Positions 1-7,668 of a stretch of DNA of 64,000 nt are shown in pieces. The DNA is taken from contig JAAFIW010000022.1 of NCBI GenBank assembly GCA_013297875.1, positions 1-64,000 of the forward strand, written 5' to 3'. This DNA is from Comamonadaceae bacterium. GTDB lineage: Bacteria > Pseudomonadota > Gammaproteobacteria > Burkholderiales > Burkholderiaceae_C. The notes below the pieces were generated by a model. The model was not told the DNA's origin. It searched no databases and saw nothing but the letters and a program-made list of their open reading frames with translations. The position numbers were made by a program, and so were the translations under genes. Positions within the stretch are counted from its first letter, which is position 1, and each line of letters begins with the position of its first letter.

Positions 1-138
1 AAAGAATTCAGGAAACCGGACAGCCAGGTTGCCCCCTACACTGGCGTTTCCTTAAACCCTTTGACCATGCTTGACAACTGACTTTCAGGAACGCTGTTCA
101 GTATCAAACCTGAATTGGAAAAGACTATGGACGTTGGG

Positions 139-200
139 GTCAAACTGGGCTGTAGCCCAGGTGTTTATTGCTCAGGCAGCTATGGAATATGTAGCAAATA
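139..200 (-). repeat. Interspersed TAGCTGCTTGAGCA-type repeat, copy 1
   Basis: This stretch holds GGGCTGTAGCCC, a small hairpin, followed by ATTGCTCAGGCAGCTATGGAAT. That is the reverse orientation of the repeat family found throughout the window. It lies 66 bp past the stop of the first immunity gene. A very similar sequence follows the other immunity gene at 8834-8886. The rest of 1-265 shows no gene or other recognisable feature. Confidence 0.7.
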
Positions 201-265
201 GAGCCAGGGGATGTGGCTTTGCAAGACTTCGTATCTGACCCCGATGAAATGCATATTGGGCACGA

Positions 266-544
266 TCACTTTGTGGCACGCAAGGCCCAAACCTTCTCAA
301 ATTCATCTTTAGTTATTTGTGCTGGAACGAACTGCGGGTCAGCAGCAATTTCTGGCAGTGATGGGATCGGTTCGATCCCCAGTTTGCAATCTTCCGTTGA
401 TTCAAGTTCTGACGCGTACCCGATGCGCCCATCCGCATACTTCTCAACTTTTCTGACCTCCCATTGATCCGCGTTAAGTTCACTGTAAAGCAGCGTCGGA
501 TAGTCGGGATTTGAATGTTTCCACATCACGCATAAGTAATTCAT
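266..544 (-). CDS. Immunity protein for the ART-HYD1 toxin tail, DUF6881 family
   Basis: A 92-aa acidic protein beginning MNYLCVMWKHSNPDYP, with LLYSEL, WEVRKVE, GRIGYASE and a C-terminal ITKDEFEKVW. This layout matches the DUF6881 family as I know it, which is often encoded next to polymorphic toxins. The start lies 2 nt after the TAG stop of the toxin tail at 547 (TAG-CC-ATG), so the two are almost certainly co-translated. The neutralising role is inferred from position and family; no binding residues are known to me. It is likely the immunity partner of the displaced tail and must stay expressed if that tail is made. Confidence 0.8.
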   Translation of the reverse strand: MNYLCVMWKHSNPDYPTLLYSELNADQWEVRKVEKYADGRIGYASELESTEDCKLGIEPIPSLPEIAADPQFVPAQITKDEFEKVWALRATK

Positions 545-546
545 GG

Positions 547-2145
547 CTACTTAGTGACCTTTCCTGAATTGGTGATGCGTCCACCGAGATTGAGGGCGCT
601 ATCGTTTGGCACAACGTAGACACCGCTTCGGCCTTGGATCACATTGAGCCCTTTAGTTTTAATTTCCACAAAATGCGTAAATCTCCGCCCTTGATAAGGT
701 AATCCCAAGAAGTCTTTTGACAATTCAGCAGGCGTTCTTGTGCCGGGGGGTATATCGGACAGATATTGCCCATCTCCGTATCGGGCATCTTTGGGATTGA
801 GCGCTTCAAATGATGGATTCAATGATTCAGATTTGACGATGCCATTCATCCCCGCTTCGTTCGTGTAGTGATACAGCTTTGCTGGAATCACGGGCAAACC
901 TGGCCTAGTCGCCTTCCCCACCGCGACCAACCCTTCTAGCAAGTCCAACGAAGCCCCTAACGTTCTCACACCCGCAGCCAGCCCCTTCACGCTTTTGGCA
1001 ATACCGCCCATTCCGGCTTGGGCGTCGCCCATGAGCAACAGACCCTCGGCAAGAATCGTGCGGGGCAGGCCCAGCGGTGGCGTCAGCGTGCCTACCGCCG
1101 CGTTCAGCGTAGCGTTTTGCCAGCTGGCATTGATGGCTTGAGCCATCGTGGCGCGTGCGCTGCTGTCAATTGCGCCAATGCTTTGCAGCTGGTCGACCAG
1201 CACCATTTGACTGCCGTAGCGACCACCGCCTGCGCTTGACAGCAAGCCGATCACTGGCAAGTTGTCCACCACGCCAGCGCCTAAGTGATTGCCCAAGGGG
1301 CTGGCGCCCAGCAGGATTTGGGTGATAGGGCTAAAGCGGGCTTGACTGTTACCCCAGAGATTGTTGTCGCCCAAGCTCTGCAAGGCGGGCATTAGCTCGC
1401 TATTGCTCAGGCTGAGCACTGATTGGGCAATGCTTGGCGAAGTGACCTGCATGTCCAAGCCATAGCCTGCGAAGCGACTCAGGCGACCCCACTGGGTGGC
1501 ATTTTTCGCACCCTGCATCACCGCCATATCGGCTTGCATGGAAACTTCCCACAAGCCTTGTCGGGTTGCATCGCCAATTCCCAAGCCACCACGGGCAGAC
1601 TCACGCACCAAGTCACCAGCTACCTCGCTGGCGCTGTAGTTTGTGCTGCTGTACAGCCCACTCATGGATGGCAGACCTGGCTCACGGAACCGGTAGTCCA
1701 CATTCATTGAGCCACCGGGGCCGTAGTTCAGCGCCATGAGGTCTGTGAACCGTTGCTGCGGCAAGCTCGCGCCGTCGTCGAACAGGACGCTGTTGACAAT
1801 ATCGCCACCGTTACCACCGCCGACATCAAAGTCCTGCGCCACCCGCATATCCCCGAAGCGGAACCCCTGACCGCTGCTGGCATTCAAGCCGAATCCCATC
1901 CCACCATTGCCAGGACCATTAGCCAGACTGAAGTCCAGCCCAGGCACCTTGGCTTCCTGCTGACTCCCACCCCAATTAGCGTTTGCAATAGATCCACCCA
2001 ATGCATTGCCAAATGCATCGGCCCTGACGCACTGTCGTAGTCGCACACCCGCGCAGGCCAGTGCTGGTGCGGGTTTGCGGGCATACAGGGTGGCTTGCAT
2101 GGGTGCAAATTCTGCCCCGCGCCCGCGCGATGCTCGGTTTCGCAT
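547..2145 (-). CDS. Displaced polymorphic-toxin tail, Tox-ART-HYD1 ADP-ribosyltransferase
   Basis: A 532-aa reading frame without any secretion or delivery domain. Residues 1-42 are encoded by the element leader. Residues 43-50 are DAFGNALG, encoded across the attachment core. From there a glycine/serine-rich pre-toxin region (with GSQQEAK shared with the other tail) runs to about residue 415. The toxic domain is residues 418-532, with LYHYTNEAGMNGI (424 on) and the GDGQYLSD block (457-464). These are signatures of the HYD1-type ADP-ribosyltransferase toxin family. An in-frame TTG at 2151 is an alternative to the ATG at 2145. The immunity gene follows after 2 nt. I infer an orphan tail whose original 5' part was replaced by element sequence. 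Confidence 0.85.
   Translation of the reverse strand: MRNRASRGRGAEFAPMQATLYARKPAPALACAGVRLRQCVRADAFGNALGGSIANANWGGSQQEAKVPGLDFSLANGPGNGGMGFGLNASSGQGFRFGDMRVAQDFDVGGGNGGDIVNSVLFDDGASLPQQRFTDLMALNYGPGGSMNVDYRFREPGLPSMSGLYSSTNYSASEVAGDLVRESARGGLGIGDATRQGLWEVSMQADMAVMQGAKNATQWGRLSRFAGYGLDMQVTSPSIAQSVLSLSNSELMPALQSLGDNNLWGNSQARFSPITQILLGASPLGNHLGAGVVDNLPVIGLLSSAGGGRYGSQMVLVDQLQSIGAIDSSARATMAQAINASWQNATLNAAVGTLTPPLGLPRTILAEGLLLMGDAQAGMGGIAKSVKGLAAGVRTLGASLDLLEGLVAVGKATRPGLPVIPAKLYHYTNEAGMNGIVKSESLNPSFEALNPKDARYGDGQYLSDIPPGTRTPAELSKDFLGLPYQGRRFTHFVEIKTKGLNVIQGRSGVYVVPNDSALNLGGRITNSGKVTK
2001..2019. other. Putative attachment site, element leader / displaced tail boundary
   Basis: The 17-bp core GCATTGCCAAATGCATC (2003-2019) is the sequence common to all three unit boundaries. 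Here it is embedded in a perfect inverted repeat, ATGCATT-GCCA-AATGCAT (2001-2018). On the minus strand it encodes DAFGNA in the toxin frame. Below 2003 the sequence is specific to the ART-HYD1 tail; above 2019 it is element leader. Short inverted arms around a small spacer are typical of tyrosine-recombinase core sites; use as att is inferred. Confidence 0.65.
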
Positions 2146-2151
2146 CGGCAA

Positions 2152-3055
2152 GGCACTTCAAACGCTCATGAATTGATAGCTGCTTGAGCCCACTGGGTGT
2201 GCACGTTTGCCACTTTTGGCTTGAAACAGTGCCTGCCAGGCGATGCAATCTGTGCTTTTACCTCTTAGCCGCTGGCTGTTTGGCTGTTCTGTCCTCTGAG
2301 CGCCCACCACGCCGGGATACGTCAAGGCTGCGCAGCACCCTGGCCTGGTCAGGGCTTGGCCTTGACGTGCGAGGTACACACAGACGCTGGTGGTCTGCGG
2401 GGCAAGCCGACTCTGGCGGATTGGCCCGCATGGCCAACCTATGCGCCTGGTGTGCTGACCAGGCCGGTTTATGAGTCAAACAGGCCGACAGCCCAGATAT
2501 TCATTGATCAAGCAGCTATTGAATTTGTAGTGAATGAAGCTTGTGTGCAGAGCCCAGCGCAGGCCGTGCCTGCGCGCGCGAAGCGCGAGCAGCTAAGAAA
2601 TGAATGGTTATGCGCTACCCGCTTGGCCCACACAGGGACACGCCGCCGGGGTGTGGAGGGAGCCCCCTTGGGGGGCGGACGGGCCACCCCCGGCGCAGGG
2701 CCGGTGAGCGCAGCGAACGGCCCCACCGGGTGGGCGGGGGCACTCACGTGGCCTTGCGCGCAGCGCCTGGCTACGAGCCTTGCGGCGCAAGCCGCACACG
2801 AACTGCAGCAGCAGCGAAGGGGCGCAAGACATAACGGGAGTTGCGTGAACCCGCAGGGCGCGAAGCGGTGACTGCACCAAGCAAGCTTTGCTTGCGACTG
2901 CGGGCACTTCATGCAACAGCCCGTTATGTTGAATGGCGCCAGCCATTCACCCCGTAGCCGCTGCCCAGGGCGGGCCGGGCTCAATGCCCGGACTGGCCTG
3001 CATCGTTGCCCTGCGCGCAGCGCCACTTGTGGCTGTTTGTCTGTTTGCAGCCGAC
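2152..3055. other. Gene-poor, hairpin-rich region of unit A
   Basis: About 900 bp between the leader and the 62-aa gene. All open frames here overlap each other on both strands and read as arginine/cysteine/proline-rich shadows, so I annotate no gene. It holds two copies of the TAGCTGCTTGAGCA repeat (2165-2228 and 2479-2535), GC-rich inverted repeats around 2640-2740, and a long imperfect hairpin (2829-2931). Its place at the end of the primase-integrase operon makes it a candidate for a replication origin or regulatory RNA region; that is inference only. The same DNA recurs at 10969-11872. Confidence 0.5.
2829..2931. repeat. Long imperfect inverted repeat, attC-like in outline
   Basis: The left arm 2829-2856 (ACATAACGGG, then GTTGCGTGAA, then CCCGCAG) pairs with the right arm 2898-2931 (CTGCGGG, TTCATGCAAC, CCCGTTATGT). 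There is a small inner hairpin, GCAAGC-TTT-GCTTGC, near 2881-2895. The outer ends ending in GTTATGT and the two-box layout recall integron attC sites. The match to the RYYYAAC/GTTRRRY rule is imperfect and no IntI-type integrase is present. A second copy is at 11646-11748. Confidence 0.5.
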
Positions 3056-3244
3056 TCAGCGCGGCGCATACCCGCGCTCGGCCAGCGCCTGACTCACCTG
3101 CTCGCAGGCGCTGCGCATCGCATAGGCCTCATCGTCATCCACCGCCAGCGCGCGCCACTGGCTCCAGCCGATGCGCTTGAGTAGTTGCGCCAACGCCCAG
3201 GCTTCCTGGTCGCTCAGCTGCACCTGAAGTGCCGGCGCGTTCAT
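3056..3244 (-). CDS. Small conserved protein, DUF7706-like
   Basis: A 62-aa protein containing LSDQEAWALAQLLKRIGW, then DDDEAYAMRSACEQVSQAL and ending GYAPR. Predicted all-helical. The start ATG overlaps the integrase TGA by 4 bp, so it is the third gene of the primase-integrase operon. I recall similar short proteins (DUF7706) in proteobacterial mobile elements but know no function. A recombination directionality factor or DNA-binding accessory is possible, without motif support. Confidence 0.7.
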   Translation of the reverse strand: MNAPALQVQLSDQEAWALAQLLKRIGWSQWRALAVDDDEAYAMRSACEQVSQALAERGYAPR

Positions 3245-4335
3245 GGCGCGTCCTCAGCCTCATCCTGCAAAGCCCACAGAAAGCCGTCTGGGACGTTATT
3301 CGGCCTGGGTTCAGGTGCTGGCACGTCCAGGCTCATTTGAACGCCTCTGACGTGTCTGCTGGCCCCCGGATGCGTCCTTGCATGCACGGCCACCAGCTGG
3401 CGAATCGCCACCTGCGTGTAAATCTGCGTGGTGGAGATCTCGGCATGCCCCAGCATGGCCTGAATGTGGCGGATGTCGGCGCCGCCTTCCAGCATCAGGG
3501 TGGCCATGGTGTGGCGAAACAGGTGAGGGCCACCGCGTTTGCCCAGCTGCGCGGCGTCCACCCGTTTGGCCACCAGGCTGGACAGCCACAGGGCGCTCAG
3601 GGGTTTGCCTTGTGTACTCAGAAACAGCGTGGCGTCTTGCTGGTTCCAGGCCAGTTGGTCGCGCCCCTGGCTTTGGTACTGGCCCACCCAGTGCAGCGCG
3701 CGGCTGCCCAGGGGGATCAGGCGGTCTTTGCCGCCTTTGCCTTCGCGGATCAGGATGACGGCGCGCTCCGTATCGATGTCGCCCGTCTCCAGGCGGGCCA
3801 GCTCCATGCGGCGCAGCCCAGTGGCGTACAGCACTTCCAGCAGCGCCCTATCGCGCAGGCCAATGGGGGTGGACAGGTCGATGGCGGCCATCACGCGCTC
3901 CACCTCAGCTGCTGTCAGCACCACACGCGGCAGGCGCTTCAAGCGCCGGGGCAGCTCCAGGTCAGCGGCCGGGTTGGCCGGAATCTGGGCGCTGCGGGTG
4001 AGCCACTTGAACCAGCCGCGCAGGGGCACGAGTTTGCAGCGCTGGCTGGCAATGGACAGCGGTTGGCCGTCGTGTTTGCGGTAGTGGTACAGGTGGCGCT
4101 GGTAGCGCTCCAGTACGGCGCGTGACACCTGGCTGGGGTGGGCCACACCGCGTTCGCTGGCCCAGACGATGAAGTCGGTGATGTAGCGCGCTGCCGTGGC
4201 CATACCCTGGGCTCGGTAGCCACGGGTGCCCAGGTGTTCCAGGTAGCGGGCCAGGGCGGCTGTCATGCCAAACGCGGCCTGGCCGCGTGTGCCGTGGGTA
4301 GCCTGTGGGCCGGTGCTGCTCACGCTGGGCCTCAA
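3241..4335 (-). CDS. Tyrosine recombinase / integrase of unit A
   Basis: A 364-aa protein counted from a TTG that overlaps the primase stop (TTGA); the ATG at 4266 (MTAALARYLEHLG) is a plausible later start. Residues 25-130 form the SAM-like core-binding domain and about 140-315 the catalytic domain. The full catalytic set is visible: R175 in TGLRRMEL, K203 in GKGGKDR, H271 and R274 in HLFRH, H297 in LGHAEISTT and nucleophile Y306 in TQIYTQV. The 50-residue tail after the tyrosine is longer than in XerC/D. It lacks the extra helix block typical of integron integrases. It is expected to carry out integration and excision at the 17-bp core; the target assignment is inferred. Confidence 0.92.
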   Translation of the reverse strand: MRPSVSSTGPQATHGTRGQAAFGMTAALARYLEHLGTRGYRAQGMATAARYITDFIVWASERGVAHPSQVSRAVLERYQRHLYHYRKHDGQPLSIASQRCKLVPLRGWFKWLTRSAQIPANPAADLELPRRLKRLPRVVLTAAEVERVMAAIDLSTPIGLRDRALLEVLYATGLRRMELARLETGDIDTERAVILIREGKGGKDRLIPLGSRALHWVGQYQSQGRDQLAWNQQDATLFLSTQGKPLSALWLSSLVAKRVDAAQLGKRGGPHLFRHTMATLMLEGGADIRHIQAMLGHAEISTTQIYTQVAIRQLVAVHARTHPGASRHVRGVQMSLDVPAPEPRPNNVPDGFLWALQDEAEDAP

Positions 4336-7300
4336 TGTGTCGCTACGACAGGACCGGCGGCTAAAGAAGAAAGCGCAGAACTATGCGTTTGGCAGCCGTT
4401 GCGTGGTGCCAGGGCTTCAAACCCAATGCTGGCGCGGCCTGCCAGCCCATTGACCCCACCCCGACCACCCCCCGACTGACCCCCGACCAGGGGCCGACCA
4501 GACCCCGACTGCAGGCCATCCAGGCCCGACCGGTTTGCGTCGTAGGCATGGGTCGCAGCAGATGGAATGTCATCCAGGGTGCTGGCATCCAGCAGGCCAT
4601 TGACGTGGGCCTGCTGGTCGTTGGGGTCTGTGGCGTCATAGACCAGCTCGTAGGTGCAGGCCAGACCCAGGCGGTGCATCAGCACATGCTCCAGCTCCAC
4701 CAGCCGACCCAGATGCACCTTCAGCTGGGTGTCGCCCCAATGGCAGTGCGCGCGCAGGTCGCGGCGCGTGAAGCGCCAGTCGCTTTGGCGCAGGGCGCGC
4801 GCCGCGCAATGCGCCTGGGCCCAGGCACGCAAGAGCACCAGCAGGTTGCGTGTCTGGGGTGGGAGTTCGTCCAGCGTCCGGCCCAGCACCTCATGGGCGA
4901 TGCTGTTGGCCAGCGTGATGTCAGCCTTGGTGACCTCGATGTAGGCCAGCTCTTTGCCAGCGTGGGTGATGGTCTTGATGGGCCTTTGGTGCTGGTGCAA
5001 GAGCGCAATGGCCCGGATCAAGGTCAAGTACTTCATATGGTCACGCCGGGTGCGCGTCTTGTCACTGAGAAACGTCAGCCGGTCGGCATACGGGTTGACC
5101 ACCGCCACCGAGGCCAGCAGGCGCTGGGCGTTGTGGTGCAAGGTGGTGATGGCCTGGCGCTGCGCACCCTGCAAGAGGCCCGCCAGCGTCTGCTTGTGGC
5201 GCTGGCGCGCATGGATGGCCGCCGTCTGCTGGCGGGACTCGTTGATGGACAGCACCAGGCAGCGGTTCAAGAGCTCTTCATCCACGTCAATGGCGGTGGT
5301 GGTCAGCATCAGCATCACCGGGCCGCGCACGCTGTATTGCTTGGTGGTCAGGTTGCCCGTTTGCTCGTCTTTGGCGGTGCTGGCAATCGTCAAGGTGCCT
5401 TCGGACTGCAACAGCTTCAAGGCGTAGGCGGCCTGGCGCACACCTTCTTCTTCGGCAATGGCCAGGATTTTGTGGGCCAGGTTGTGCTCGCCCAGGTAGT
5501 ACAGGGACTGGCCCGTCATGGCTGAATACCGCAAACATTCTTCTTCGGGCATCAAGCCCAGCACCGCGTCCATCAAGGCGCTTTTGCCGGCGGCGCTGGT
5601 GGACTGGATGAGGATGGCCAGCGGGGTATCCAGCTTGCGGCTGACCGCAGCCAGGTAAGCGGCCTGCAGGTTCACCGCCTCACCCACTACGCCCAAAGTC
5701 TGCAGGTCGGCGGTGATGCGGGCCATCAGGTCAGGCGAGCGCAGCAAGTCCAGCGCGGCAGCTTCTTCGTCAGCCGACAGGATGGGGGTGGTGGGCGTGG
5801 CAGGACGCCTGGCCTGGGTCATCAGTTCGTCTTGCAGGGCTTCCAGTTTCAAGAGGACGGTGCCAAGCTCGCGCTTCAAGATGTCTTCGGGCACGCCCAG
5901 CTCGATGGATGCTTGCTTGATGAACGCGCTGCGGCTGCGGGCGGCGTACAGGTCCAGGGTGTCCATGAAATACAAAGCGGATGCCGCCAGGGTGCGCGCT
6001 TGCAGGTTCACCCGCATGGCCTCGGGCGTGGTGTTGCGCTTCCAGGCGCGGATGCGCCAGGTGCAGGCAGCGCCATTGATCTGCACTTCGTCGGGTAGCT
6101 GCGCTACCTCGGCCAGCGCAGCTGGCTCGGCTGGCTCTGCCAGCTCGGCCCCAAAGACTTCAATCGCTACAGTTTCAATAGCTGCTTGAGCAGTATTTAC
6201 CTGGGCGGGTGGCTGATTTGGTTCTGAAACGGGCACCTGAGCAGCCTTTACAGGCTCAGCGGCTAAGAAAGAAGGCGCTGGGGGTTGTTCTTCGACCTGC
6301 ACCGCCTGCTGCACCACCGCCACCGAACGCACCCCACCCAGCCACTGCGCCTGCCTCACCACCAACGCCAGCGCCTGGCCCGGTGCATCCATCGTGCAAG
6401 CAAACGCATTGGCATCCATCCCCGGTGGAAACAGCACCTGCAAGACCTCAAAGCCTTCTGCCATCAACAGCGGCGCCAGCCTGGCAGCGGCCTTCTCACC
6501 CGGCGCATCACGGTCATAAGCCATCAGCACCCGTTCAATGCCATTGGCTTTGAAGGATTGAAGAATGTCATCGGTAAACCCCTCAATACCGTAGCTGCTG
6601 GTCACGTTGTGAAAGCCATGCACCCAGAACGTCATGGCATCAATCAGCGCCTCGCACAGAATCACCTCGCGCTGGCCTGGCTCACGCCGCCCCGCTTCCT
6701 GCACGCCAGCCAGGTTGAACACCCCCCGAGACCGGGCAGGCTCACCAGGTTCGCGTGGCCCCGGCAAATACAAATGCTTGGGCGTGCCCGGCCTCAAATC
6801 ATCGCGAATCTTGCGGCCGTAGACCTCGGTGACCTGGCCCTGCTCATCAAAGACGGGGATCACCAAAGAGCCATTGAAGTGCTCATGCCCACTTTCACGA
6901 ATCAGCCCAATGGCCTGCAGCCGGGTGCGAATCGCAGCGCCATCCTTCCTGTTCTTCAAAGGCAAAGACAAACCCAGCGTGCGGTCGGCCACGCCCAGCT
7001 GGAAGGCATCAATCAGACCGGGGTGGTTCAACCCCCGGCTGGCCAGGTAAGCCCGCGCCGCAGCGCCTGAGTCTTCATCTTTTAGCCGCTGGTGGTAGTA
7101 GGCAACCGTCTGGGCCAGCAAGGCGCGGTCGTCGGCCTCCAGGGAAACCGGTGCAGTCAGGCTGCGCACCGTCGTGGTCTTTTTGGGACCAGCGGCTAAA
7201 GAAGAAAGCTCACCTACCATTTCTTCTGTCAACACCTGCACCGCCTGCCGAAAGCTCACCCCCCGCAACTTCATCACCCAGTCAATCGGCCCCCCGCCAA

Positions 7301-7496
7301 TCTGGCACCCAAAGCAGTGCCACAGGTTCTTGTGCGGCGTGACCACCAGGCTGGCGGTTGCGTCCGCATGAAACGGACAAATACCCGTGAAGTCCTTGCC
7401 GCCCTTCTTCAACTCCACCCCCGAAGCCTCGATCAGGCTTTGCACGGAAACTTCATTTTTTAGCTGCTGGAGGTCGGCTTGCGGGATGCGGGGCAT
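4332..7496 (-). CDS. CHC2 zinc-finger primase with Toprim and P-loop ATPase domains
   Basis: A 1054-aa protein. The N-terminal zinc finger is C40, H43, C61, C64 (CPFH...CFGC). A Toprim domain follows with E282 and DRD at 328-330. A C-terminal ATPase has the Walker A STSAAGKS (632-639) and a Walker B-like strand KILAIAEEE. It likely primes and helps unwind element DNA. I start it at MPRIPQADLQ; 100 further in-frame residues up to 7796 are antisense to the repressor gene and the promoter and have no family likeness. Residues 424-446 are encoded by a copy of the interspersed repeat, and SSLAAGP occurs twice (98-104 and near the C-terminus). It is the first gene of a three-gene operon controlled by the operator at 7581-7603. 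Confidence 0.92.
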   Translation of the reverse strand: MPRIPQADLQQLKNEVSVQSLIEASGVELKKGGKDFTGICPFHADATASLVVTPHKNLWHCFGCQIGGGPIDWVMKLRGVSFRQAVQVLTEEMVGELSSLAAGPKKTTTVRSLTAPVSLEADDRALLAQTVAYYHQRLKDEDSGAAARAYLASRGLNHPGLIDAFQLGVADRTLGLSLPLKNRKDGAAIRTRLQAIGLIRESGHEHFNGSLVIPVFDEQGQVTEVYGRKIRDDLRPGTPKHLYLPGPREPGEPARSRGVFNLAGVQEAGRREPGQREVILCEALIDAMTFWVHGFHNVTSSYGIEGFTDDILQSFKANGIERVLMAYDRDAPGEKAAARLAPLLMAEGFEVLQVLFPPGMDANAFACTMDAPGQALALVVRQAQWLGGVRSVAVVQQAVQVEEQPPAPSFLAAEPVKAAQVPVSEPNQPPAQVNTAQAAIETVAIEVFGAELAEPAEPAALAEVAQLPDEVQINGAACTWRIRAWKRNTTPEAMRVNLQARTLAASALYFMDTLDLYAARSRSAFIKQASIELGVPEDILKRELGTVLLKLEALQDELMTQARRPATPTTPILSADEEAAALDLLRSPDLMARITADLQTLGVVGEAVNLQAAYLAAVSRKLDTPLAILIQSTSAAGKSALMDAVLGLMPEEECLRYSAMTGQSLYYLGEHNLAHKILAIAEEEGVRQAAYALKLLQSEGTLTIASTAKDEQTGNLTTKQYSVRGPVMLMLTTTAIDVDEELLNRCLVLSINESRQQTAAIHARQRHKQTLAGLLQGAQRQAITTLHHNAQRLLASVAVVNPYADRLTFLSDKTRTRRDHMKYLTLIRAIALLHQHQRPIKTITHAGKELAYIEVTKADITLANSIAHEVLGRTLDELPPQTRNLLVLLRAWAQAHCAARALRQSDWRFTRRDLRAHCHWGDTQLKVHLGRLVELEHVLMHRLGLACTYELVYDATDPNDQQAHVNGLLDASTLDDIPSAATHAYDANRSGLDGLQSGSGRPLVGGQSGGGRGGVNGLAGRASIGFEALAPRNGCQTHSSALSSLAAGPVVATH
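6161..6230 (+). repeat. Interspersed repeat inside the primase gene
   Basis: TTTCAATAGCTGCTTGAGCA, then GTATTTACCTGGGCGGGTGG and CTGATTTGGTTCTGAAAC, match the family consensus closely. On the coding strand it reads NQPPAQVNTAQAAIETVAI, a proline/alanine linker between the Toprim and ATPase parts. The same DNA is in unit B at 14978-15047. Confidence 0.75.
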
Positions 7497-7579
7497 GGGC
7501 TTGAGTCCTGTGCGTTTTTCCCGAGTGCGTCGTGGGGTTTTACGGGCAAACGGGTCTTGAAATAAATAACTGGCTTCAA

Positions 7580-7607
7580 CATTATCACGTAACGTGATAA
7601 TGTCAAC
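7580..7607 (-). promoter_or_regulatory. Promoter of the primase operon with a palindromic operator
   Basis: On the minus strand TTGACA (7602-7607) and TAATGT (7580-7585) are 16 bp apart, a good sigma-70 promoter about 85 bp before the primase ATG. The spacer holds a perfect palindrome with 11-bp arms around one base: CATTATCACGT-A-ACGTGATAATG (7581-7603). A repressor bound there would block this promoter. On the plus strand TTGAAA (7557-7562) and CATTAT (7581-7586), 18 bp apart, could serve the repressor gene and would also be covered, suggesting autoregulation. Confidence 0.7.
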
Positions 7608-7668
7608 TTCGTTTTCAAATTCCAGACTTAAGCTATGAGCCACTTTCACGGTTTCGGGGTACAGCGCT

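Noticed and set aside
2829-2931. A firm call of an integron attC site
   Set aside because: The end boxes deviate from the consensus and the only recombinases are not integron integrases by their motifs. Kept only as a hairpin and a finding.
2356-3026. Several open frames of 70-170 codons in the gene-poor part of the element
   Set aside because: They overlap on both strands, are rich in Arg, Cys and Pro, and encode the hairpin repeats; no ribosome site or family likeness.
3229-4125. A long plus-strand frame opposite the integrase
   Set aside because: It is a GC-rich shadow of the integrase; its protein is His/Gln/Ala-rich without any motif. The same applies to 4383-5525 and 6285-7070 opposite the primase.
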